Assembly: GCA_035545895.1 (NCBI GenBank)
Contig: DASZXJ010000080.1
Coordinates: 1 to 31,883, forward strand
Source of the DNA: DASZXJ01 sp035545895
GTDB lineage: Bacteria > Planctomycetota > Phycisphaerae > Tepidisphaerales > Tepidisphaeraceae
Direction: 5' to 3'
DNA: 31,883 nucleotides
Positions within the stretch are counted from its first letter, which is position 1. The number at the start of each line of letters is the position of its first letter. This document shows, piece after piece, positions 24,047-31,757 of this stretch. Position numbers and translations under genes: made by a program. A model generated the notes under the pieces. It was not told where the DNA came from, ran no database searches, and saw nothing but the letters and a program-made list of their open reading frames with translations.

Positions 24047-24724
24047 ATGGACCTTAACAAACCTCTATCAATCGATGCCGAGCCCTATCCGTTTGAATTC
24101 GTCCCGGCGCAGTGTGCCCTGCTGATCATCGATATGCAGCGGGACTTTCTTGAGCCGGGCGGGTTTGGGGAAATGCTCGGCAACGATGTGTCCCAACTTC
24201 GGCGGACCATTGAACCCAACAAAAAATTGCTCAGCGCCTGGCGAAAGATTGGTTTACAGGTCATGCACACGCGCGAAGGACATCGACCCGACCTGGCAGA
24301 CCTCCCGCCGGCCAAGAAAGTGCGCGGGCGCGGCAAAACCTGCATCGGCGATGTCGGACCCATGGGCCGCATTCTCGTACGAGGCGAGCCGGGACATGAC
24401 ATCATCCCGGAGCTGTATCCACTGCCGTCCGAACCAGTCATCGACAAACCGGGCAAGGGCGCATTCTTTGCGACCGACCTGCACGCCATTCTGCAAAATC
24501 GCGGCATCAAGCAGTTGATCGTCACCGGTGTCACCACCGAAGTCTGTGTCAACACCACCGTTCGCGAAGCCAACGACCGGGGCTACGACTGCCTCGTGCC
24601 CGAGGATTGCGTCGGTTCATACTTTCCCGAATTTCAGCAGATGGGGATCAAGATGATCAAAGCCCAGGGCGGGATCTTCGGATGGGTTTCCGATTCCGCG
24701 CGAATTCTCTCCACAATTATGTAA
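24047..24724 (+). CDS. Isochorismatase-like cysteine amidohydrolase
   Basis: 225-aa cysteine hydrolase of the isochorismatase superfamily. The catalytic triad is visible: D29 (LIIDMQRDF), K134 (IDKPGKGAFFATDL) and C167 (GVTTEVCVNTTVREA), with the conserved cis-peptide region before the cysteine. The GVTTEVCV phrase and overall length resemble biuret hydrolase and ureidoacrylate amidohydrolase-type members rather than nicotinamidases. It would hydrolyse a small amide or ureide in the cytoplasm; the exact substrate cannot be read from the sequence. The next gene, 55 bases downstream, is an NCS2-like permease, suggesting uptake and breakdown of a nitrogen compound. Confidence 0.87.
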   Translation: MDLNKPLSIDAEPYPFEFVPAQCALLIIDMQRDFLEPGGFGEMLGNDVSQLRRTIEPNKKLLSAWRKIGLQVMHTREGHRPDLADLPPAKKVRGRGKTCIGDVGPMGRILVRGEPGHDIIPELYPLPSEPVIDKPGKGAFFATDLHAILQNRGIKQLIVTGVTTEVCVNTTVREANDRGYDCLVPEDCVGSYFPEFQQMGIKMIKAQGGIFGWVSDSARILSTIM

Positions 24725-24779
24725 ACCGCGACCATGCCTGATTGAAGCTCGCCATGCCAATTCAAAACCGAGGTGTGTC

Positions 24780-26414
24780 ATGGAAACTCAAGCGAAATTT
24801 CGACCCGCGATCTGGACGCCGGGAGACTGGAACGCATTTTTCGGATTCGGCACGAACATTCTGGTCAACCTTTTGACGCTGAGCGGCCTGCTGCGGTTTG
24901 TGCTCAAGATGCCGGACGAAATGGTGTTCAAGCACATTTTACCTGCGGCTGGTTTGATGATGTGCATGAGCACGGTCTATTACGCGTGGCTGGCGTATCG
25001 ATTGGCCGCCAAGACCGGGCGAACGGATGTCTGCGCGCTGCCTTCGGGCATCAGCGTACCTCATATGTTCATTGTGACGTTTGTCATTATGCTGCCTGTG
25101 AAGTTGGCGACGGGCGACCCGATGGCGGGCTGGCAAGCCGGGCTGACGTGGGTCTTCATTCAAAGCTTTGTCCTGATGGCAGGCGGATTCCTCGCGCCAA
25201 TCGTTCGAAAGATTACGCCCAAGGCTGCACTCCTGGGCGCACTCGCGGGCGTTTCGATTTCGTTCATCTCGATGTCGCCGGCGCTTCAGATGTTCATGAC
25301 ACCGACCATCGGCGTGGTTTGCTTTGCGATCATTCTTGCAAGCTGGTTTGGGGGCGTGAAATACGGCAAGGTGCCCGCAGGCCTGGTCGCCATCGCGGCC
25401 GGCTCTCTCATCGCCTGGGGATCGACCGCCTTGGGCCACCCCGTCGGCGGAATGAGCGTCGCGGCCGTAAAGGAATCATTTTCCACGTTTGGCCTGTCGA
25501 TCCCTACTCCGTTCATCCCTGCCAAGCTGGTCTTGGCCGGACTGAATTGGAAACTGCTTTCAACCATTCTCGTCACCGCCATTCCGTTTGGAATCTACGA
25601 CCTGGTTGAAGCGATGGACAACGTTGTGAGTGCCGCCGCTGCGGGAGACAGCTATCCAACAACTCGCGTGCTGACGGCGGATGGTGTCGTCAGCCTGATC
25701 GGTTGCCTGATGGGCAATCCATACATCAACGCCGTTTACATTGGACATCCCGGTTGGAAATCGATGGGCGGACGAATCGGTTACTCAGCCGCCACAGGCG
25801 TCATGGTGATCGTGCTGGCGTGGTTTGGGATTATCTCGCTGATGGTCGCGCTGATTCCGGTTGTCGCCATCGCACCGATCCTGCTTTATATCGGGATGCT
25901 GATCGGCAGCCAGGCGTTTCAGGAAAGCCCAAAACGTCATGCACCGGCGATCGTTCTGGCGCTCGTGCCTTCATTGGCTGCCTGGGGCAAGACACAAATC
26001 GACAACGCACTGAGCGCGGCCGCCAATATCCATGAAGTAACCCAGGAAATGATCAACAACATGTCCCAATCGGGAGTGCTCTATAAGGGCCTGTCAATTG
26101 TGGGAGGCGGATCGATTCTGGCGGGCGTCGTGTTGGGCGCCATCGCCGTTTACATTATCGACCGCGAATTTCTCAAAGGCGCCGGCTTTGCCGCCGCCGG
26201 AGCGATACTGACGTTCTTCGGACTCATGCATGGCGAATCGATCGGCATCGGCGAATCTCTGCCGGTGGCAACCGCCTATGTCATGGTCGCGGCGATTCTA
26301 TTTGGATGCCATCAGTTCAATCTGGCCACTGCCTCGGCTCCGGTGGCTAATCGCGATGAAGACGAGCGCGAGGAGCACCTCATCGGCGATCTCGAAGCCG
26401 AGCCAAGCATGTAA
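24780..26414 (+). CDS. NCS2-like xanthine/uracil-type permease
   Basis: 544-aa inner-membrane transporter with about 12-13 hydrophobic segments. Family-type phrases include an N-terminal NAFFGFGTNILVNLLTLSG, ALPSGISVPHMF, the mid-protein LVEAMDNVVSAAAAGDSYPTTR (acidic residues in the expected substrate-binding region) and GCLMGNPYINAVYIGHPGWK, matching the NCS2/AzgA-like nucleobase permease superfamily. It ends in an acidic cytoplasmic tail (NRDEDEREEHL). AGGTG lies 6 nt before the ATG. It is probably co-transcribed with the amidohydrolase gene. The substrate is uncertain: purine, pyrimidine or a ureide. Confidence 0.85.
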   Translation: METQAKFRPAIWTPGDWNAFFGFGTNILVNLLTLSGLLRFVLKMPDEMVFKHILPAAGLMMCMSTVYYAWLAYRLAAKTGRTDVCALPSGISVPHMFIVTFVIMLPVKLATGDPMAGWQAGLTWVFIQSFVLMAGGFLAPIVRKITPKAALLGALAGVSISFISMSPALQMFMTPTIGVVCFAIILASWFGGVKYGKVPAGLVAIAAGSLIAWGSTALGHPVGGMSVAAVKESFSTFGLSIPTPFIPAKLVLAGLNWKLLSTILVTAIPFGIYDLVEAMDNVVSAAAAGDSYPTTRVLTADGVVSLIGCLMGNPYINAVYIGHPGWKSMGGRIGYSAATGVMVIVLAWFGIISLMVALIPVVAIAPILLYIGMLIGSQAFQESPKRHAPAIVLALVPSLAAWGKTQIDNALSAAANIHEVTQEMINNMSQSGVLYKGLSIVGGGSILAGVVLGAIAVYIIDREFLKGAGFAAAGAILTFFGLMHGESIGIGESLPVATAYVMVAAILFGCHQFNLATASAPVANRDEDEREEHLIGDLEAEPSM

Positions 26415-26436
26415 ACCCTACTCAACAAGCAATTTT

Positions 26437-26472
26437 AAGCCGATCCGGCAACCTCCGCTGCCGGGTCGGCTT
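26437..26472 (+). terminator. Terminator after the permease gene
   Basis: Long stem AAGCCGATCCGGCA / TGCCGGGTCGGCTT with one mismatch and an 8-nt loop. It is followed by ATTGCCGTTTAA, a weak T-tract. It ends the amidohydrolase-permease unit. Confidence 0.7.
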
Positions 26473-26532
26473 ATTGCCGTTTAACTCCATTGCGTGTATC
26501 AAACAGGGGTGGTCCCCAGGCGCTTTTGGTGA

Positions 26533-27288
26533 ATGCCGCAGGGTCGAACGGCCGATAACGTTGCCATGCGCACAACGAAAAAGCCGGTCCATATGCGGCT
26601 CGTCACCGACGATGAGCCTGAATTAGCCTCCGAGGGAGATGTGCCGGAAGTGATTGATCAAACAGTACCCGATGAACAGCCCGATGGCGCGGTTGAAGAG
26701 GCGGTTGAGGAAAACGCGGAAGAAACCTCAACCGATACTGAGCTTCCGCCTGTCAATTTAGCCAGTCTGGAAGCCCTGCTTTTCAGCACGCACCATCCGT
26801 TGACGGCCGGCAAGCTCGCGGAATTGCTGGACTTCGATTCGACCAAACCAATTCGCCGGGCAATCAAACAGCTTAATGAAACGTACGAATCGACCGGTCG
26901 ATCGTTCCGGGTGGAACTTGTGGCCGGCGGATACCAGCTTTTGACGCTTCCAGAACATGGCGACCTTTTGAAGAAAATGCATCAAAAGGATATCGACGCC
27001 AAGTTGACCAAGGCGGCGCTGGAAACGTTGGCGATCATCGCCTACAAGCAGCCGATCCTGCGGGCCGACATCGAGGCGATCCGAGGCGTGCAGTGCGGCG
27101 AAACCATCCGCAGCCTGATGGAAAAACACCTCGTCAAAATCGCCGGCCGAGCAGAAGAACCCGGCAGGCCCATTCTCTACGGAACAACCAAGCGATTCCT
27201 CGAACTGTTCGGATTGAACAGCATCAAGGACTTGCCCGTACCCGAAAGCGGCAAGCCGTTGCCCCAGCAAAATACCCCCACCGCCTGA
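26533..27288 (+). CDS. scpB: Segregation and condensation protein B (ScpB)
   Basis: 251-aa ScpB, the winged-helix (kleisin-binding) subunit of the SMC-ScpAB condensin that compacts and segregates chromosomes. The conserved core runs from LEALLFSTHHPLTAGKLAELL (start) through FRVELVAGGYQLLTLPEH, LTKAALETLAIIAYKQPI and the signature IEAIRGVQCGETIRSLMEKHLV, ending in GRPILYGTTKRFLELFGL. An acidic, low-complexity N-terminal extension (about 20-70) precedes it. The start is uncertain: 26533, 26566 or 26593 are all possible and none has a good ribosome-binding site. scpA is not in the window. uppP starts 14 bases after the stop. Confidence 0.93.
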   Translation: MPQGRTADNVAMRTTKKPVHMRLVTDDEPELASEGDVPEVIDQTVPDEQPDGAVEEAVEENAEETSTDTELPPVNLASLEALLFSTHHPLTAGKLAELLDFDSTKPIRRAIKQLNETYESTGRSFRVELVAGGYQLLTLPEHGDLLKKMHQKDIDAKLTKAALETLAIIAYKQPILRADIEAIRGVQCGETIRSLMEKHLVKIAGRAEEPGRPILYGTTKRFLELFGLNSIKDLPVPESGKPLPQQNTPTA

Positions 27289-27301
27289 GCCGGGAGTTAC
27301 C

Positions 27302-28213
27302 GTGGACATTCTGGTCGCGATTGCACTCGGCATTATTGAAGGCATTACGGAGTTTCTGCCCGTCAGCTCAACTGCACATTTGCGGATTGCGCAAGGATGG
27401 CTGTTTCATCAATCGATGGACGATCCGTTCTGGAAAATGTTCGCGATTGTCATCCAGTTTGGCGCGATTCTGTGCCTGCCGACCTATTTCTGGTCGCGGA
27501 TCATGAAACTGATTCGCACCTTTCCGCGCGGGGAAAATGGTGATCGCACGATATTCACCCACCCATTATCGCTGGTGATGATCGGATTTGCCTGCACATC
27601 CGTGCCCGCTTTGCTCTTAAAGAAAGTGATTTCAGCCAATCTGGAAAATCTGCAGGTAATTGGAGCCGCCCTATTGATTGGTGGCGCGGTGATGTGGGCA
27701 GTCGATGCGCTCTTTCAATCGCCAAAGACGTTGGAGATGGAGAAAATCAACCTGCTGCAAGCCATTTGGATCGGGCTGGTGCAGACGCTGGCCGCGGTAT
27801 TTCCAGGTACATCAAGGTCGATGGCGACAATCGCCGCGGGACAAACGGCCGGATTGTCTCGAGCCACCGCGCTGGAATTCAGTTTCTTTCTGTCGATGCC
27901 GACGATGGCTGCGGCATGCCTTTATGATTTATATAAATCGCTCAAGCCAAGCCATGACGTCGCCGCGGTGCCAGTTCATATGACGCCATATTTGTGGTTC
28001 ATTCTTCTGGTTGGAGTCGTGGTTTCTTACATTGTCGCTTTGGTGGTGGTTGCATGGTTCATGCACTGGGTACGTCGCCGTGGATTTGTGCCCTTTGCGG
28101 TTTATCGCATCATTCTGGGGGCCGTTTTGCTGATCGTGCTGCGAAATCAAACCCAGCCCGCACCGGTGGCCGTAGATTCCCAACCGGCAATCACCTATAG
28201 TTTAATGCCCTGA
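27302..28213 (+). CDS. uppP: Undecaprenyl-diphosphatase (UppP/BacA family)
   Basis: 303-aa integral membrane phosphatase that recycles undecaprenyl pyrophosphate to the monophosphate for peptidoglycan synthesis. The two signature motifs are present: EGITEFLPVSSTAH (13-26) and FPGTSRSMATIAAGQ (about 168-182). About 8 membrane segments. Start is GTG at 27302 with GGAG 9 nt upstream; the next gene starts 17 bases after the stop. Confidence 0.95.
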   Translation: MDILVAIALGIIEGITEFLPVSSTAHLRIAQGWLFHQSMDDPFWKMFAIVIQFGAILCLPTYFWSRIMKLIRTFPRGENGDRTIFTHPLSLVMIGFACTSVPALLLKKVISANLENLQVIGAALLIGGAVMWAVDALFQSPKTLEMEKINLLQAIWIGLVQTLAAVFPGTSRSMATIAAGQTAGLSRATALEFSFFLSMPTMAAACLYDLYKSLKPSHDVAAVPVHMTPYLWFILLVGVVVSYIVALVVVAWFMHWVRRRGFVPFAVYRIILGAVLLIVLRNQTQPAPVAVDSQPAITYSLMP

Positions 28214-28230
28214 ATCGACGGGAGCCGGGC

Positions 28231-29304
28231 ATGTTTTTGCACTTCTTGCGCGCCTTGTTCATTCTCCTGATGGCGGCGGTGGGTTGGGCCTACATCGACG
28301 CCGGCTTTTGGGGCACTAATACCTGGCTGACGATGGCGGTGGCGCTGTGCGTCGGCGTGGCATTGCTCTGTGTCGATATCATCGCCACGCGCCGAAAACT
28401 CGTTGTCTTCGCGGGCGTGTTCTTCGGACTGATTGTCGGCATCTCCATCGCTTATGGCCTGTCTTTTGTCGTGCGACTGATCGTCGAACAGTGGATGCAG
28501 ATTGAACTCTCTCCGCTAGGGATCACCAGCCAGGAACGGGTGCTGCTTTCCCATCGCGAGCAACTCGTTTCATTCATCAATACCGTGATCGGCGTGGCCA
28601 GCGTCTATCTGTCGATCAGCTTCATCCTGCAAACCAAGGACGATTTCCGGTTCATCATTCCTTACGTTGAATTCCGCAAACAGACCAAGGGCACCCGCCC
28701 CATCCTGCTCGACACGTCAGTCCTGATTGATGGCCGTATTTGCGATATCGTACGAACGGGCATCATTGAAAGTCAGATGATTGTTCCAAGATTTGTGCTG
28801 CAGGAACTCCAGGCATTGGCGGACAGCGATAACGCTCTCAAGCGCAATCGCGGACGACATGGCTTGGACGCTTTGAAGGATCTTAAAACCATCGAACAGG
28901 CGGATGTGGTTGATTACGACGCGTCAGGCCGCCAGGATGGAAATCTTGCGGTCGATGAACAGTTGCTCCATGTGGCCAAGGATCTGAACGCCCGGATTTT
29001 GACAAACGATTTGAACCTCAACAAGGTCGCCGGCTTGCGCGGCGTGAACGTGGTCAATCTCAATGACCTGGCCAACGCGGTCAAACCCGTTGTCCTGCCG
29101 GGTGAACGAATGAAAGTTCGGATCGTCAAGCCAGGTGAGGAATCCGGGCAAGGTGTCGGCTATCTCGATGATGGCACGATGGTTGTCGTCGAACAAGCCA
29201 GAACCCACTTAAACGGCGTTGTCGAATTCACCGTAACCAACACGCGGCAAACCAGTGCCGGCAAAATGATTTTCGGACGAATGGGAAATGGCGCTGCCGC
29301 TTGA
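28231..29304 (+). CDS. Membrane-anchored PIN-TRAM domain protein (YacL-like)
   Basis: 357 aa. Four N-terminal membrane segments (about 5-22, 33-52, 56-82, 112-135) are followed by a PIN nuclease-like domain (about 155-290) with acidic residues in LLDTSVLIDGR, VLQELQ, VDEQLL and TNDLNLNKVA, then a TRAM domain (about 290-350). This is the architecture of YacL and related PIN/TRAM proteins common in Gram-positives and PVC bacteria. A membrane-tethered RNase activity is expected from the family but not proved. GGGAG lies 7 nt before the ATG. Confidence 0.9.
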   Translation: MFLHFLRALFILLMAAVGWAYIDAGFWGTNTWLTMAVALCVGVALLCVDIIATRRKLVVFAGVFFGLIVGISIAYGLSFVVRLIVEQWMQIELSPLGITSQERVLLSHREQLVSFINTVIGVASVYLSISFILQTKDDFRFIIPYVEFRKQTKGTRPILLDTSVLIDGRICDIVRTGIIESQMIVPRFVLQELQALADSDNALKRNRGRHGLDALKDLKTIEQADVVDYDASGRQDGNLAVDEQLLHVAKDLNARILTNDLNLNKVAGLRGVNVVNLNDLANAVKPVVLPGERMKVRIVKPGEESGQGVGYLDDGTMVVVEQARTHLNGVVEFTVTNTRQTSAGKMIFGRMGNGAAA

Positions 29305-29322
29305 GTTTCTGTTTCGAAAGAC

Positions 29323-30003
29323 ATGCCCCAATTCGCCGTCATCCTCCCCGCCGCTGGAACATCCGCCCGGTTTGGCGCGGACCGCGACAAATTGCTCGAA
29401 CCCATCGAAGGAGAATCGGTCATTGCCCGATCGGTCCGGGCGTTTCTTCAAAGACGGGATGTCGTCCAAGCCATCATACCGACTCGCCGGCCCGACATGT
29501 TGGCGCCGGAATTGCCTCGCGACCCGCGAATGCATTTTTCATTGGGCGGCTCGTGTCGCGCCGAGAGTGTACGCAGTGGAATCGCGATGGTTGATTCGAG
29601 CATCGAATGGATCGCCGTTCACGATGCCGCGCGCCCGCTGGTTTCACAAGCGCTGATCGACCGCACGCTTGCCGCCGCTGTCGAATATGGCGCAGCCGTC
29701 CCCGCGATGCCCGTTTCATTGACAATCAAACAGGCCTCTGCTTCGCTTCCCGCACAAGTCCAGCGAACCATTCCGAGGCAAGACCTGTGGACCATGCAGA
29801 CGCCCCAAATCCTGCGGCGAAGCGATTTGGAACAAGCCTTCGCCGGGTGCCCGATTCCGCTGGACCAGGTGACCGACGACGTGCAATTGCTTGAACTCAT
29901 CGGCAAAGCGGTCTGGCTCGTCGAAGGAGAGAATTCCAACCTCAAGATCACAACGCCTTTGGACTTGAGCCTCGCCAAGTTGATTGTCGCAGGTGCGACG
30001 TGA
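29323..30003 (+). CDS. ispD: 2-C-methyl-D-erythritol 4-phosphate cytidylyltransferase (IspD)
   Basis: 226-aa cytidylyltransferase, the third step of the MEP isoprenoid pathway. It has the nucleotide-binding loop LPAAGTSARFGADRDKLLEP near the N-terminus, IAVHDAARPLV (about 104-114), and DQVTDDVQLLE near 190. It follows the PIN-TRAM gene (18-base gap), a neighbourhood known in several phyla. The last codons overlap the small membrane protein gene (GTGA). No ispF is fused or adjacent. Confidence 0.95.
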   Translation: MPQFAVILPAAGTSARFGADRDKLLEPIEGESVIARSVRAFLQRRDVVQAIIPTRRPDMLAPELPRDPRMHFSLGGSCRAESVRSGIAMVDSSIEWIAVHDAARPLVSQALIDRTLAAAVEYGAAVPAMPVSLTIKQASASLPAQVQRTIPRQDLWTMQTPQILRRSDLEQAFAGCPIPLDQVTDDVQLLELIGKAVWLVEGENSNLKITTPLDLSLAKLIVAGAT

Positions 30004-30497
30004 TTTCACTGTTTCTCAGCATCAGCATGCTGAATCTGCTTTGCCTGTCGATCGCTGCCGGATTGGGCTACGGCGTGATGTTTCGCGGCGCTTCAGTGAG
30101 CCCGTATCATCAGCTTGCCGGGGTCATTTCAGCCATCGTTTGCTGCGGAGTTCACTGCATCGTGTTTACCTATTTCATCGCCACCGCCAAATGGATTCAG
30201 CACGCCATTGATGTGAAACATCTCGATCAACAATTGGCCTCACCGACGCGTTCTTTCAAGGCACAGGCATTTCCCGCTGCACTCGCGGCAATGATGTTTG
30301 TATTCCTTACAGCGATTGCGGGGGTACTCCGGTTGAGCTACGGCATCAGCCCGGCGTGGCATCAATGCCTGGCGCTGCTTGCGATCGCGGTCAATATCGG
30401 CGCAGCCGCAGTGGAATATCGAGCGGTTGTTCGAAACGGACGAGTGATCGACGGGATACTCACATCGGTTAATCCAGTTGCCGGCCCTGCCAATTGA
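30000..30497 (+). CDS. Small integral membrane protein of unknown function
   Basis: 165-aa hydrophobic protein with four predicted membrane segments (about 5-22, 35-62, 95-113, 122-140) and a short cytoplasmic loop rich in Lys/Gln between segments 2 and 3. No family recognised. The start is a GTG that overlaps the ispD stop by 4 nt (GTGA), so it is translationally coupled to ispD. Confidence 0.7.
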   Translation: MISLFLSISMLNLLCLSIAAGLGYGVMFRGASVSPYHQLAGVISAIVCCGVHCIVFTYFIATAKWIQHAIDVKHLDQQLASPTRSFKAQAFPAALAAMMFVFLTAIAGVLRLSYGISPAWHQCLALLAIAVNIGAAAVEYRAVVRNGRVIDGILTSVNPVAGPAN

Positions 30498-30655
30498 CGT
30501 CTACCTCATCGCGGATACGCCAGCAATGCCGAAGCGTATGAACTGACCAAAGGTGAGCCGTCCACTGTGCCAGTTGTAAAAGAGCCGGGGAAGCCGGGCC
30601 GGTCCTTTCGTCGGCTCTGAGGTGATACGACTCCAGGAACTTTTGCAGTGGATTC
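30498..30655. other. Gap between the ispD unit and the XRE/ImmA unit
   Basis: No supported gene. It holds the hairpin at 30577-30618 (listed) and an imperfect TACGC/GCGTA inverted repeat near 30515-30540. A 34-codon open frame is present but lacks a start signal or recognisable homology. Confidence 0.5.
30577..30618 (-). terminator. Terminator-like hairpin downstream of the ImmA gene
   Basis: On the minus strand AGAGCCG (30612-30618) pairs with CGGCTCT (30581-30587), followed by TTTT-AC. The loop is long but GC-rich, with internal pairing possible (CCGGCCCGG). Plausible intrinsic terminator of the XRE-ImmA unit. Confidence 0.45.
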
Positions 30656-31253
30656 TCAAATCAACTGTTCATCGCGTAAGCGATACCAGATTGCGCCTGA
30701 TGACACATTGAACGTGCGAGCCAAACCCTTGACCGCATAGTCCTGCGATTCCTTGGGTAATGCTTTGAATATTTTGCCCGCCTGAGCCAATGCTGTTGTA
30801 ACCTTACCTAATTCTTGGCGGAAGTGTTGCGGTGGAATCAGCAAAAGCCCGGCAAACGTGTCGGCCTGATTCTCCAGCCGGTCATAGTTTGCCCGCCCAA
30901 TCGGTCATGGCCTGTTTCCATTGGTTCGGCGTCGTGAAGGCCATTTGCTTGTATACGTTTGGGTGCAAGATCAAGTGTCCTAACTCATGGGCAAGACTGA
31001 ACCGCAGACGGTACGGCTGTTTACGGAAAACAAAATCATCCACTCGAATTTCGCGTAAGTCGTGCGTGATGAAAGCGACGGCAGAGAAACGAGTCTCAAG
31101 GTTCGAGGTGGGCACAAGGTCAATGCCGAAACCCACGTCGATAATATCTTCAATCGGTACAGGGATCGTGCCGTCTTTGTGTGTGTCGCCCAAACACTTC
31201 GCGGCGGCATCCGCGATTTGCTGATACGTCAGCGGCGGAATGAAAATGGGCAT
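30656..31253 (-). pseudogene. ImmA/IrrE-type metallopeptidase gene with a +1 frameshift
   Basis: The first frame (31253 to 30882) encodes an ImmA/IrrE (COG2856) N-terminal part with zinc motif HELGHLILH. It stops at TGA after DWAGKL. The next frame immediately continues the family sequence: DRLENQADTFAGLLLIPPQHF, then helices to the end RLRDEQLI. One skipped base at CTA-TGA-C restores a complete protein of about 198 aa. The cause may be a real inactivating insertion in the GGGCGGGCAAAC stretch, a sequencing error, or a +1 recoding site (geometry like prfB). ImmA proteins cleave the adjacent XRE regulator in known systems. It lies 9 bases after the XRE gene. Confidence 0.8.
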
Positions 31254-31262
31254 GGCCGCAGT

Positions 31263-31628
31263 TTACTGCCGACTGCGAATGAAGTCGATCAGATCGTCCA
31301 TCTTCTCCGCGGGAAGCGGTTCGCCTTGCAGCGTGCGGAACAGAACGGGGAGCTTGTCCACCACTTCGGCATCGTCCATCAATGCGCTGGGAATCTCTTT
31401 CCGTGCAACTGCGGCGTAGTTGTGAAAATCAAACCAATCACTCGTTTCCTTTTTCACATTCAGTGCTTTTGCCAGCTTGCCCATGTATTCTTCATCGTCA
31501 GGCGGGTTCAGAATACCCCGCTCAAGCTTGCTGTGATTTCCGGGGTCATAGCCGTTGCGTTCACAAAATGCCCGAAGCGTCAAACCAAACTTGATCCGAC
31601 GATCTTTGACGAATTCTCCGAATGTCAT
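31263..31628 (-). CDS. XRE-family transcriptional regulator
   Basis: 121-aa regulator with an N-terminal helix-turn-helix (about 5-60: LGEFVKD-like GEFVKDRRIKFGLTLRAF, then NGYDPGNHSKLERGI) and a C-terminal helical part. It is paired with an ImmA-type protease, as in phage/ICE repressor-antirepressor or toxin-antitoxin-like modules. AGAGAGG lies 7 nt before the ATG. A perfect 17-bp palindrome overlaps its promoter, so negative autoregulation is likely. Confidence 0.85.
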   Translation of the reverse strand: MTFGEFVKDRRIKFGLTLRAFCERNGYDPGNHSKLERGILNPPDDEEYMGKLAKALNVKKETSDWFDFHNYAAVARKEIPSALMDDAEVVDKLPVLFRTLQGEPLPAEKMDDLIDFIRSRQ

Positions 31629-31671
31629 GGCATTGCCTCTCTTTCAGTATCGGCAGAGCGCTGTAAAGAAG

Positions 31672-31688
31672 TTACAACATTGTTGTAA
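31672..31688. promoter_or_regulatory. Operator palindrome of the XRE gene
   Basis: TTACAACA-T-TGTTGTAA is a perfect 17-bp palindrome just downstream of the -10 box of the XRE promoter. A further half-site (GTACAACAAA) lies at 31694-31703. Probable binding site of the XRE regulator. Confidence 0.65.
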
Positions 31689-31715
31689 TGATAGTACAAC
31701 AAAGGCGGCTGTCAA
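31688..31715 (-). promoter_or_regulatory. Promoter of the XRE-ImmA unit
   Basis: On the minus strand TTGACA (31710-31715) and TATCAT (31688-31693) are 16 bases apart, giving a leader of about 50 nt with the operator at the start site. Confidence 0.7.
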
Positions 31716-31757
31716 GTTCATTTTTGCAGAGAATCACATGGTGGTAGTGTCCTAATT

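Noticed and set aside
30498..30655. 34-codon frame and GAGCCG-type hairpin suggesting a group II intron remnant or gene fragment
   Set aside because: The sequence lacks a domain V pattern and the frame has no start signal or known homologue; the hairpin is better read as the ImmA-side terminator.
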